Made by a program: the position numbers and the translations under genes. Below are positions 23,816 through 35,030 of a DNA stretch of 64,000 bases, piece after piece. Each line of letters opens with the position of its first letter. Within the stretch, counting starts at the first letter, position 1. This stretch comes from Sinonovacula constricta (taxonomy: Eukaryota; Mollusca; Bivalvia; Cardiida; Solecurtidae). The notes beneath the pieces are model-generated. The model saw only the letters and a list, made by a program, of their open reading frames with translations. It did not search any database and was not told the origin of the DNA. The stretch covers positions 4,181,771 to 4,245,770 of the forward strand of contig CM017571.1 of assembly GCA_007844125.1 (NCBI GenBank), in the 5' to 3' direction.

Positions 23816-26800
23816 GTTTCTTCGAGGGGGGCTCGTGCATCTGAAAATAGAAAACAAAATATAAGACATGTAAATAAACCTGAAAATAGAAAACAAAATA
23901 TAAGAGATGTAAATATATGTGCAATTAATGTGAGTGGTTTAAAAAGAAAATTACTTTATCCAGACTTTACTGATTACATTAACAAATTTGATATTATTTG
24001 CCTTTCAGAGACACACCTTGAAAAGTTTGACAGCATTTATACTCCTGGCTATCAGTTGTACTCAAAAGTACGCAAACAAAAGTACAGAAGAAAGTCTGGA
24101 GGTATCGGTATTCTCGTTAAAAACACAATAGCTCATTCTGTATCCGTAATTGACTGTTCTTCTGAATATATTTTATGTCTTAAATTTAAACAAGCAACTC
24201 ATATAGACCCTACGATACTTTGGGCCATTTACGTCCCTCCCGAAAACTCTCGCTTCATTAATGAAGACCTTCTTATAGAGTTCGAAGATGTTATATCCCA
24301 ACTATGTTCGAATTACAAACATGTATATTTATTAGGTGATTTTAATGGCCGGACTGGTTGTATCCGGGATTATTTACCATCTGATCCAACTATTGCTCAC
24401 TTGCTAGATATAGATAATGAACTATTAACACAATATTACACACAAACACAACTGGAACAATTATCAATCCCTCTAGAAAGAGTCACTTGACAATAAAACT
24501 AACGTCAATGGTTTTCGCTTAATAGATATATGTAGATTTATTTTACAATTTATTCATGCTTAATGGCAGACTTTTCAATGATAGAAACATTGGCAATTAT
24601 ACTTTCCGTGAAAAATCTGTCATAGATTATGCTATTGCTTCGGCAGACTGCTTTGAACATATAACAAACTTCGTGATATTTGAAACTGATCCCTTATTCT
24701 CCGACGGTCATAACGCCCTTCATCTTACCATAGACTTATTACCTGTAATGTCTGAAACAATAGAAACCAAAACTAATACGTCCTGTAAACCCCCTTGGCA
24801 ATGCTCTCTTTCTCAAACCTTCTCGGACAACATTGATATAAATTCCATAAATAACATTATTCATGATTTAACAACATCGCAAGAACCAACAATGATTGAA
24901 TTGGCTACACAAGAAATTGCTTCTCTTTTCAAAGTGGCTTCGGAAAACACTTTCCCTAACACAAAAAACTGTAACTATTGGAAACGAAATAAAAATGACA
25001 AACCTTGGTTCGGACCAAAATGTTAAAAACTAAGAACTGCTTACAATAAAGCCCGCTCACAATACAACAATAATAAGTCAAACAAAATATGTCAATACTG
25101 AATAAAGCAAGTAAAATATACAAGAAAACCATGAACTTCTTCATAAGTAAAGATAAATTAAATAAACAAAACCAACTCAGAAATATGAATAATACTAACC
25201 CAAAACAATAATGGAAATATATAAAAAATCTTATACCTAAACAAACAGTTAAACAGCAACCAAATTTAAATGAGTTTGAAAACATAAATACTAAAATTAT
25301 TAACGATGATAAATTTGACAATATTGAAAATGTACAAACTAACAACTGTTTGAATGAGCCAATATCGGAAAATGAAATTTTAAAATGCATTAAAAACCTT
25401 AACAACGGTAAAGCACCGAGTCCCTTTGATAATATTATAAACGAACATATTAAATCCACAAAAGATATTTTTATAAAGTTATACCATGTACTTTTTAATT
25501 CTGTGCTTAATACAAGATATGTACCTAAACCATGGCTGGAAGGAGTAATATTCCCCATATATAAGAACAAAGGCTGTCCAAACGATGTAAATAATTATCG
25601 GCCAATAACAATACTAAGCTGTCTAGGAAAGCTTTTTACCTCCATTATTAATAATAGGCTTAACGTCTTTCTTGAAGAAAGCAATAGTCTTGATGAAAAC
25701 CAAGCTGGCTTTAGAAAATTTTACTCATGCTCTGACCACATTTTTACCCTACATGCTCTTATTGAAATTATGAAAAAAAAAAGAAAAAAGAAACTTTTCT
25801 GTGCTTTTATCGATTTTTCACAGGCCTTTGATATCGTCTGGAGGGCAGGCCTATGGTCCAAACTCCTTAACAGCAATATCAATGGCAAAGTATATCAGGT
25901 CATTTATAACATGTATAGTAACATTCAATCGTGCATCTCTCTTAATGGAAATGTTTCAAATTTCTTTGTCAGCAACATTGGTGTTAGACAGGGTGAAAAC
26001 ATTTCTCCAATATTATTCTCTTTATTCTTGAATGATGTACAATCATATTTATGCGATAAAGGTGCTATTGGCATAGAACTAGACCACCATTCTGATATTT
26101 GGCTTAACCTGCTAATCTTACTCTATGCTGATGACACAATTATCTTAGCCAATTCAGCAACTGACCTCCAAAACAGTCTTCAGTCTTTCAATAACTATTG
26201 TACAGATTGGCATATGAAAGTTACCACAAACAAAACTAAAATTATAGTCTTTGGTGCTCGTCGAACAAGTAATTTATCTTTTAAAATGGGCCAGGAAAGC
26301 ATTGAAATAGTTCACGAGTACCACTATCTAGGAGTAAGATTTTCAAGTAACGGATCCTTTCTTAAAAAGCTAGGAAACACGTAGCAGAACAAGCGAATAA
26401 AGCTCTTCATCTATTATACTCTCGTGTCTCAAATGCCGACCTCCCTATTGATCTTATTTTAAAACTTTTTGACAATACCGTAATGCCAATTCTACTATAC
26501 GGAGCTGAAGTGTATGGTTACGAAGATTTAACGATTCTTGAAAGGATACACTGTAACTTTCTCCGCAAAATTACAAAAGCTAGAAAGTCAACACCCTTAA
26601 ACTTCCTGTATGGAGAGCTCGGAAGATTTCCCATCACTATAACAATATATTCACGCATGATTAAATTCTGGTCAAACATTATCACAGGCAAACAAACAAA
26701 AATAACTAACAAAGTATATACATTTATAAAGCACAATCACAATAATCTAAATCTCAAATGGATAACTAAACTTAAAACAATTCTACAAACAGTAGGGCGG

Positions 26801-27316
26801 CAAGATTTCTGGGAAAACCAAAACACAATAGATTTAAAACATGCCCATAAACTAGTTAAACAAATCCTTCATGATCAATTTATACAAAACTGGCACTCAG
26901 AGTTATCTACCTCAAACAAAGGACGCATATATCTAAGTTTTAAACACTCACCTCATCTCGAGACATATTTCAAATGCTTAAAGAAAAATGAAATTTTAAA
27001 CCTGATCAAATATAGAACTGCTAATAATTGTCTCCCAGTTGAAACAGTGCGGTACATGTATGAGAGCATTCCGTATGAGGATAGATTTTGTCCACTTTGT
27101 GCTTTAAATCAAGTTGGAAACGAAACACATTATTTACTTGTATGTCCTTTCTTTAACGCTGAACGGAGCTATTTTATTACATCACATTCATCCCAAATTG
27201 TAAATAATACAAGTCTAAAAGATATACTTACTAATGATAATCCAGAACATCTTAAAAGATTAAGTATTTTTACACATAAAGTTACGAACACATTTCTTAG
27301 TTTACATCATAACTGA
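23816..27316 (+). pseudogene. LINE ORF2: APE-type endonuclease and reverse transcriptase, frameshifted
   Basis: Domains in order: AP-endonuclease-like domain with CLSETH (about 23999), GDFNGRTG (about 24335) and SDGH (about 24700); reverse transcriptase with NYRPITILSCLGKLF, the catalytic block LLYADDTIIL (Tyr-Ala-Asp-Asp at 24-frame position 26124-26135) and GVRQGENISPILFSLFLND; a thumb/linker region with LYGELGRFPI; and a C-terminal Cys/His motif CPLC...H...C (about 27090-27150). Together these would nick target DNA and copy the element RNA into it. Damage: frame changes near 24480, 24540, 25095 and 26375, and stops at 25024 and 25209. No ATG is present in the first frame block; reading upstream reaches the ORF1 stop without a Met. 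A 39-bp in-frame duplication (from 23843 and 23882, ENRKQNIR twice) lies just before the endonuclease. Confidence 0.85.
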
Positions 27317-28922
27317 TACCGATGCCTCCATGACTATTTCTCCCTTTTATTAAACATCACTTACATATTGTATTATGCTCTCTCGTTATAAATGTCTGCG
27401 ATGAATTAAATAATTTTATGCAGGAAATTTTAAATACAGATCCGGCAGCATGATATTTGTTGTAATTGATTTTCGCTGGACATACGGTCGATTGTTGATT
27501 GTTACAGAGATCGAGTGGCAGTATGGGGCTGTTTCACTTTGTGAATGTCTCAATCGCAGTCTTTCTGTTGGACAAGTGGAATCAGATGCATTGAATGTTC
27601 GGTTCGTTTCTGTTTAAATACGCTGTCGCAATATATTATAATACCTGGAAAATATATGTACTGTATCTATGTATGTGTAGGTATGTGTGTGTATGTACAT
27701 TGTATATGTGTATGTAAATATATATACATGCATATAAAAAATCCAACAACAATTAATCATTACAATAATTAGCTCCACATGTATTTGTGTATGTATGTAT
27801 GCATGTATATATGTTTAGCCTTAATTATATTGTTATCCTGTTGGTGTATATTACTGATTGGTACTCTTACTTTCGTTTCGGCAAGAGTCCGAATACATGT
27901 ACACCTGCATAATAATTGTACATTGCCGATTCGTCGCCATCCCTATGCTCTTACGTACCTGACAAGAGTATAAATATATTTGTTTTGCTGCCAAAGGGTC
28001 GAAATATATTACGTTTAACTAAGTGGTTAGTTGCAATCATATGATATGTAGTACAATAATGTATTTCTTAACCATACCATTGGCTTTTATATAATATAAT
28101 CTATGTTTGACATTCCTCTGGCACCAAAATCTCTGATGGCAATGCTTAAAGTAGTTGTCCTATTCATATACATGATATAAGTTTCTAAAACATTGATACC
28201 TTATTATTCAATTCTGTTTTAAATTCTGTAACAGTTTACATTAGCAAGCTCTTACGCAGATTTAGAACTGATAGATGTTAATAAATATCTGTTTCTCAAC
28301 ATCTGCGTAAAAGCTGTGTGTACATTGTCACATACAAAAATAAGCTCTTCCCTATTTAGATGTAGGCAAAAGAAATTAAAAACAGTTTCCATAACTTACA
28401 TTACAGTCTAGTTTTTATAAGTGTGTTGTTTTAATTTCTCTCTGTGTGAATATTGTGATATTGCTTTTTTTTTATTTTCTCATTAATTTTTGTATGATTA
28501 TGTATAATGCGTTTTACTTAGTGGAGGTATGGAGATGTATACTTGTATAGAGTCTTCGCGATATTCGTGTAATTTTAAGTGAGTGAAAGCCGGTATCCGG
28601 GCTGGTATATAATCCAGTCTGGAGACCGACTTATACATATTTAATTAAAAAAAGATATAATAATTAAAAAAGAACTTACCTCATGATCATGAAGTTAATC
28701 CATTGACCAGTACATTAGTAACGGTATAAGAAGTTCTGACTAAGCCATCGCCGTCTCTCCACGAATATATTAACTTTTTCTTGTCCTCTCTCGCAATCTA
28801 TTTATCTTAAACTGACAATGATCTCTTACTTTCTCACCCTGTCATTGCTTCCCCCTCTTTAGTCTTTCCACTGATCGGAATATTTATATTTGTACATTTA
28901 CATTTATACTTGACCCCATGTT
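27317..28922 (+). other. LINE 3' untranslated region with microsatellite and hairpin
   Basis: Long non-coding tail of the LINE. At about 27655-27745 there is irregular (TATG/TGTA)n microsatellite. At 28247-28261 and 28301-28315 there is an inverted repeat of 15 bp with one mismatch (AGCTCTTACGCAGAT against ATCTGCGTAAAAGCT). The region is longer than usual for this LINE type, so a further nested insertion is possible, but I see no clear borders. Confidence 0.5.
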
Positions 28923-28990
28923 GTATGGTTTACCATACCTGGGTTTGATTAATAAAGATTTGTTCTGTTCTGTTCTGTTCTTCTGGTTAA
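28923..28990 (+). other. LINE 3' hairpin, poly(A)-like signal and TTCTG tail
   Basis: GTATGG (28923-28928), a TTTA loop and CCATAC (28933-28938) form a perfect 6-bp stem. AATAAA lies at 28951-28956 and four TTCTG or near-TTCTG repeats follow from 28963. In CR1/L2-type elements the reverse transcriptase recognises a 3' stem-loop and short terminal repeats; the arrangement here fits that. Confidence 0.7.
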
Positions 28991-29170
28991 CGAATCTATC
29001 TTCAGAGCCAGATCTGGATTGGAAATACATTGCTTAAACCTGAAGACTGGGGATGGTATTTGACCAGTAACAAGTAAACACCTTTGAAGTGTACTCTGCC
29101 TCCTGCACCAATTCTCCAACTCTATCAGAATTATATATTGATGGATACCCATGAACTTAAACAATACTTT
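28991..29170 (+). pseudogene. Continuation of the PIN-family pseudogene beyond the LINE
   Basis: Reading from 28991 gives RIYLQSQIWIGNTLLKPEDW followed by GW, a block that follows the PPTSDAAFFHG segment in this family, whose PPTSDAAFFHG part lies just before the LINE at about 22320-22350. A stop follows soon (TAA in NK-stop), then TPLKCTLPPAP, also family-like. The similarity fades after about 29120. This segment shows that the LINE inserted into an existing copy of the family. Confidence 0.65.
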
Positions 29171-30244
29171 TAGTATTTTATCAACTCGATAGTATGAACT
29201 TAATTCATGTTTGCAATATTTTATCAAAGCAGATTTTATGCTTTTCCACAATGTATTTTTAGAAATACATGGGCATTTATTTTGTTAATATGAAAACAAT
29301 ACATAATATTACCCTCATGAGTATTATGTTAACTATGCATGTTCATTTTCATTATTATATCAATATAAAATGATTATATGATAAAATTATGCCTAGCCTA
29401 TTAATGCATTTTCACATTGTAATAAAAAAACATAAAGAAAATTAAATCAATTTTAATTTTATCATAATTTTCATTTTTACTTAAGTGGGTGGGGTAAAAT
29501 AACATCTAAATATGTTCTTGTTTTGCAAAATTGCAAAACCAAAATGAAAATAGGTCTAGTTTTTAACCTTTATAATTTCAATGACGACATTCTCGTGCAT
29601 TCTTTAAAGAAAGTTTTATTTAAACTATGATCAATGCTTTAATTTTCACTTCAAAGGCATATTTTTCACATAAGGTTTCAAAGTGCAACTTTTTATCCTT
29701 TAAAGTAGACATGTTCTTCTAACAAAAAACATACAAATCAATTCTTTTGCAATTTCTTCACACTTTGATGCTATGTTGATGCTTGGCATTTAAAACAAAA
29801 TATGAAAAGAGAAATTGTATGAAATAATGTTATTAATACATATCTGTTTTTATTATAGTTGTAGCCTTTAATGCCTTCTGTCTCACTCCTCTACGTTCTG
29901 TGCCAAATCTTGCGAAAGAGCTTTTCGGTCCATACAGAGGCATTTTGTTTTGACAGATTAAACCTACTACCAAGAGGATCAGGTGATGCAAAGATTCATC
30001 TTAATGTAAAAATCTGATAATATTAAAATTAACACATCTATTGGGAATTTCTTAGTGCCAGTAAATGCCATTTTATTAAAAGATTATGTATATAATGTCA
30101 AATAATAAAATTGTACTTTTATTCAAAGTTAGTCAATAGTTAATAAGATTTTGATATCACTTTGCTATTGAATTGCACAGAATTTTTTTTGTTCAAAATG
30201 GACTTTTGAGATTTCTGCTTAATATAAATATCAGATGTTTATAC
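29171..30244. other. AT-rich non-coding stretch
   Basis: No open frame with recognisable content, no tandem repeat and no RNA gene seen. Confidence 0.5.
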
Positions 30245-30563
30245 ATTAATGGTGGTATTCGACTTGTCTAAATCAAATACATGTAATATCCTTACCATGT
30301 TTTGAGGGATTTTGGCAACTTATTGCATAAACTCACTCTTTAGTCCAAGTAAGGACAAAATTTGAAACGACCTTAATTATTAGTTAATGCAGTCACTCGG
30401 GTAGGAAATGCATGTTTGTAATGATGAGTGGGGTGCTGTGCTTCACTTTTCACTTAACTAGAGGACTTCAGTAACCAGCATTTGCTGGATCTTTTCAGGT
30501 TACAATATTTTATTTGGTTGTTTGAGGAAAAAATGGTCTAAACTTTTGGATACCACCATTAAT
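30245..30563. mobile_element. Candidate MITE with 14-bp inverted ends and TTAA borders
   Basis: ATTAATGGTGGTAT at 30245-30258 is the exact reverse complement of ATACCACCATTAAT at 30550-30563. If TTAA is the duplicated target, the element starts TGGTGGTAT and ends ATACCACCA, about 310 bp without coding capacity. TTAA targets are used by piggyBac and Kolobok transposons; which one is not decidable here. Confidence 0.45.
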
Positions 30564-31580
30564 TTTATTGTCAAATAGGTTTTAATAACAATGAATTATG
30601 ATAAATATAGGTAGGATTTACACTAAAAAGAGTTGAACGTGCGACAACTGTCACATAAATCTAGGACATAACAAAGATTTTAATATGTTTGTTCTAATTT
30701 AGTATGTTTTGTTTTATATTATTAATGGTGAATGAAGGCGCTCGATAGAACATGTATTTGTCCAAACAAGGATTGGAACCAAAGAGGTTAGGTTGGTTAC
30801 TGCAACTTTTCATATAAAGCCGAAACATGCAAAGCATACTTCCATTTTTTTATTTACCATGCCAAAAAACCGTTTCTTCAGAGACTGTTAACCTTTAAAT
30901 TCAGTGTCATGTCCAACCAGCAGAAGCACGACTGTCAGGAAGGCAGAGAGGAAATATCATATGTAGTCCCTTGAAAAAGATTAAGTATTATCACATTTTA
31001 TATTTTCAGTCTGGTTCAGTATTGCTTTTTAATGGCATACCGTTTCTTACCTTTTACTTTTCATAAAACTGTTTTAACACATCACAAAGAAGGATTATGT
31101 TGAATATTATTTATTTCTCCATATAAACTACAAAATAATTTAGCAGTTAACAAACATCAAAATAATAGAATAATCTAATCTAATTCACTATCCATATTGA
31201 ATGGGTAACAGAATCATGTTTTTTAATATTATCAAAACAACTATTTAAAATGTACTTTATTAAGAATAAATCACATGTTTAAAACTTTAAGTTTAAGAAC
31301 ATGGTCAATTCATATCAAATGATATAGGGAAAATGAAACATGTGCTATAATTCATTGTTATACATATAATTATTCAGATTTCATGAGGAGATTAAATTAT
31401 ATAAAAAAACAACTTCGTATAAATCATTTAATCTTTGTTTTCTTTTAAAAAGACATGTATGTTGCATAATCATTATCTGCATATTTAAATTTATATGTAT
31501 TTGTATTTATTTGTCATAAATGCTTTTTCGTGCTACATTAAAACATTGTTGTAGTCGGATCACTTAGGCCATTTCCCTAA
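30564..31580. other. AT-rich non-coding stretch
   Basis: I see no gene, tandem repeat or element end in this kilobase. Confidence 0.5.
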
Positions 31581-31771
31581 ATGGTGACTACTTTTGGGGA
31601 AGGCGTCATAACAAAGATGACAGCTGATATGACAGCTCACTACAGTACGATGCCTGTAAAACTTCAATTTGTGTCGACTTCAGAAGGTATCATTGCACCA
31701 GATACACCTGAGAGACGATTGTCCAGAGGACGGAATTACCCAAAGAGTTCCGATTGTGTTAAGAAGGGGCG
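31581..31771 (+). other. Possible exon-like open segment ending in a splice donor
   Basis: An ATG-started frame of 63 codons (MVTTFGEGVITKMTADMTAH...) runs into GGGGCG followed by GTAAGC, a good donor sequence at 31772. The product is not recognised. Its phase would not join to the Tctex exon at 35750 in the reading frame used there, so it is not simply exon 1 of that gene. Parts are duplicated in inverted form at about 31985-32065, and the donor region is echoed at about 43510-43555, which also fits a mobile-element fragment. Confidence 0.25.
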
Positions 31772-32465
31772 GTAAGCGTAAATGTACAACGGAAGAAATA
31801 CCCATGACAGTTTTTTGTTGTTGTTGATGATGATATTGTAAGGTAAATTGTCTAGTTTTCTGACTGTATTTGCTATAGTTAAGATAATATATTGCCAGTA
31901 ATTAAAATCCACACCTAGACTGTGTTATGAAGTTATAAAACGCTGTTCGATGTTGTGTTGTTGATTTTTACGAAAATATAACAAAATATAGTATACCCAA
32001 TCGGAACTTCTCAGGTAATTCCGTCCTCGATACAATTATCCGAGGTGTCCCGACTGGTCATATACTCTGACAGCACTTGGCATGCTATTTTTAGATTTGC
32101 GCGGACCTGACCTTTCAAAAATCGTTTTGCGAATATATTTAAATGTTGCAAAAACATATAACGGCGTACCGAGAATCCATGTGCATTTACTTTCAAGGTT
32201 TAGAAATTGTAAAAATAAAAAGAAATACAACAGCATCTCTCGTTTTCTGATATGTCTGCGCAAAACTAAAAACATACACACAGTAAATTTTAAATAGTTA
32301 TAATAATTAAGAATAATGTGTAGCGGAAGTAGTACCCCTGACATAAAGTGTTTTTATATTATAAGATAGATTATTTTGTTTTCGATTGTATTTGGTATAA
32401 TGAAGATAATCTCATGCAATTTGGTGCTGAACAATGCTAAAACATTGTAGAGTTATTAAACATTC
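31772..32465. repeat. Rearranged duplications: one inverted and one direct
   Basis: The segment at about 31690-31765 (AGGACGGAATTACC, then AGTTCCGATTG) recurs inverted at about 31985-32065. A second, direct pair is 31783-31870 and 32320-32410: CGGAAG, ATACCC, TGACA, then ATTGT or ATTAT...GTTTTC...TGTATTTG.TATA.T.AAGATAAT in both. The result looks like a broken multi-copy repeat. Confidence 0.5.
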
Positions 32466-33690
32466 AAAATAACTGCACTCCTATGCCCAATAATGGATTG
32501 ATCCATTTTGACCGGAACTGTTAATTTCACTGAAATTGTGCGGGTACACTATGCAAAAATTATGGTGTATATTTCAGTGGCGGATAAACGTCTTTGCAAC
32601 ACATAACATTTCTATACAGAGGCCCTTTTAATTGCTCTTTCTCAGCAAACATAGTGTTGTGGTTCTCAAAGAAACGCTTCGCTGTTAAATTGCTTCCAAA
32701 GTTTTGACATTTACTATGGAGTAAAGAACAAATTCATTTAGTGTCGTGTAACCTTTAAAAGTCCGCAAAACAAACTTTCTCCATGTGCTAATTTCAGTGA
32801 GCGTTCCATATATAGGCATCATGCTCCAGCGCGTCGACAATGGTCAAATAGATTGACTTCAAAAGTAAATGCCTCTTATTAGTTGGTGGTAATCGGCTCC
32901 GCGACAATCGCTTCATTTTGTCAACACTACATCCCTGTGATCTAAATCTAATTCCTCATTGCATAATTGGTAGCCGCAAAAGGCAGTGAGGCTCCACTTA
33001 GTATAAAATGCATAGCCAGTGGAGTACTCGTTTTAATAACATTTTCTCCCTCCTTTTAGCCCCTTACTTTACTGAATGAGATGACTGCGCCGCGTTGTTA
33101 ATTAATAAATTTCATGTATAGCATTACACAATAGGCCTATCACCTCTTGAAATTCTTGTTTCAACATTTTACAATATTAATGTTAACGTTTGAAGCATGC
33201 CTGGATGCAACGGACGCGTAAAGTCTCCATCGACATACATATTTGTAAAACAAAAAAAACAAAAGCAGCTAAAATTTAAGATTTGCCAACAGACCAATCA
33301 TTTTAAAAAGTCTAGTCAATGGTAAATAACATCCCTGCTTACTCATTTTCATTTAGGACTTAAAGCCTTACTTGTACATTGTTACTTAAAGTGCAGTATG
33401 TCTGGCCTAATATTAACGATTTTAGTATGCTTGTTAAATGCTTGTTATCTAAATGTTGTCTAAAAATCGAGAATAAATTCAAATTGATTCGGGTGTAGGT
33501 AACTGATTTATTTCTGTGGTATACGGTAAGCTTACAGCTTTCGGGTGGACAGTAAACTGTGTGCACTTTTTTCTGTCAGTATTACAATCATGATGTTTAT
33601 TCACGAGACAACCTTTAACAAAGCTTTAACATTAAACAACCGATCAACTGATGATATGCATATTTGCAAGACAACTTTAAAAAGGGATAT
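32466..33690. other. Non-coding stretch
   Basis: No recognised gene or tandem array. Short frames on both strands (for example 33360-33566 minus, 33545-33745 plus) have no domain I know. Confidence 0.5.
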
Positions 33691-33694
33691 CCGT

Positions 33695-33850
33695 GTTCGA
33701 ATGGCAGAGTCGGGGGCTTTGTCCCATCGGCCACTCGCCACGTAAGTTCGAGTCCGGATCGAAGCGAACGACTAAATGTGAGGTCTTCAAGGAGAAGCTA
33801 CACATCGGCCCCACTAACCACTCGGCCACGGTTGCCCCTATATCGGGACA
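33695..33850 (-). mobile_element. tRNA-like SINE fragment
   Basis: On the minus strand TGGCCGAGTGGTTAG (complement of 33814-33828) matches a pol III A box of Ser/Leu tRNA type, and GCTTCGATCCGG lies about 65 bases further as a weak B box. On the plus strand TGGCAGAGTCGG (33702-33713) and GTTCGAGTCC (about 33746-33755) also look like A and B boxes. No cloverleaf with proper stems is evident, so this is a tRNA-derived SINE or a relic, not a tRNA gene. Confidence 0.4.
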
Positions 33851-34256
33851 ATAGAGGTCAATGATTATATGTCATTGTTTCAAAAACACTCTGAGCCAAA
33901 CATTGAATTCGAAATGTTACAACAATGAAAAATGTGAAAGCCCAATCCTCACATACTTGTTTTATTACGTTACCCTACAACAGTGGTTACATCAATGTCC
34001 CCTTTCTGCAAGACCTCCTTGTAAAATAAATTGCTATTCGGCATGTTATACTGCTGTTTTAAAGAAAATCAAATCGTCAGGCTGCGACACCATTTCGGGT
34101 CAATAGTCGTGAGTTTGTCAAAGGAGACCATTGTTTGTCGCACCTGAGGTTGACTGAATACGTACACACGTAACAGGAAGCCAGGTCTACTGTACAAATA
34201 TCACTCTTCTTCTTTAACGAGTGACGGATGGTTATCAAGCCAATTGTGCGAACAAC
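33851..34256. other. Non-coding stretch upstream of the possible first exon
   Basis: Nothing recognisable as a gene. It may contain the promoter and 5' untranslated region of the Tctex-type gene if the exon at 34257 is real, but I cannot point to a definite promoter element. Confidence 0.35.
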
Positions 34257-34268
34257 ATGGAAACAACG
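34257..34268 (+). CDS. Tentative first coding exon of the Tctex1-type gene
   Basis: AACAACATGG gives a reasonable start context, and ATG GAA ACA ACG is followed by GTCAGT, an acceptable donor. It would end in phase 0, as the exon at 35750 requires, and would give a protein of 221 residues with the two later exons. Only 12 coding bases are involved, so this is a guess guided by phase. RNA reads are needed to fix the true start. Confidence 0.25.
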
Positions 34269-34274
34269 GTCAGT

Positions 34275-35030
34275 AGGTTTTTGGGCTCATTATTGCACAC
34301 TTCTTCCGTGCTTTTTTTTTCTGTAGGATTTTTATTCAATTTATTAGATTTTTAACATTATGTCTACATTTTCTTTCTAACAATATGCATATAGACATAT
34401 TTTTTATGGCTAATGTATAGAATGATTTGACAACACAAGACAAATTTGATATTCATTGTACTATAAAAAGTAAAATACTAACAAATGTGACAATTACAAA
34501 AACAATAAGGTTTCTGTTAAATTTTAGTAAATCCAGTTACTAAACCCTAAGGTTGTTGAATGCTCTTTGCAAAATGGAAATATTGGGGAAAGAAAGCCAG
34601 AGAACAATGATTTTAACTATTTTATGTATTGACTTATAATCAGATAGACTATGCTTATAAGTGACTATATTCAATATAATTATAATATATAATTTATATA
34701 ATTTATTTAATATAATTAATTTATTATATAATTTTATATAATTTACCCACAACAGGACCGCCGTCCTTTGTTTTCATTTCTGTATCACGATTCTCACTGT
34801 GTTCGGATACAGAGATTCAAAAACACTATACTGTGTAAATGAAGATAAAAACATCTTAAAATAACAATAAGATCTGCTTCCATATATCTTTACATTTTAT
34901 TAATGTATTTATGGACTACATAATTGTCAAGTTTGTGAGATGAGGTTTAATGCGTGATATGTTTATTGGTAAATTTTAAAGTTACAATTTGCTACTCATG
35001 TGCGCAATTTAAATGTGATCAACAGATTTG
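34275..35030. other. AT-rich stretch, probably intronic
   Basis: No gene seen. At about 34670-34745 there is a run of TATAATTTATATAA-type low-complexity sequence. Confidence 0.45.

Larger units (their letters stand above)
22354..28990 (+). mobile_element. Non-LTR retrotransposon (CR1/L2-like LINE), inactive, inserted in the pseudogene
   Basis: The boundaries come from the host reading. The pseudogene stops after TTCTTCCATGGCGTA (ending 22353) and continues in the expected order with CGAATCTATCTTCAG at 28991. Between them lie a short 5' leader, ORF1 (22472-23815), ORF2 (about 23816-27316) and a long 3' region of about 1.67 kb. That region ends in a hairpin, AATAAA at 28951 and a (TTCTG)n tail. 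Any target-site duplication is absent or only a few bases, as in the CR1/L2 group. The clade is inferred from domain order and tail type, not from a tree. Frameshifts and stops in both ORFs show that this copy cannot move by itself. Confidence 0.85.

Noticed and set aside
22354..28990. Active retrotransposon
   Set aside because: At least four frame changes and several stops lie in ORF1 and ORF2.
31581..31771. First exon of the Tctex-type gene
   Set aside because: Its end phase (2) would put the last exon out of frame and hit a stop soon after 37940.
33695..33850. Functional tRNA gene
   Set aside because: A- and B-box-like motifs occur, but I cannot fold acceptor, anticodon and T stems with normal spacing.
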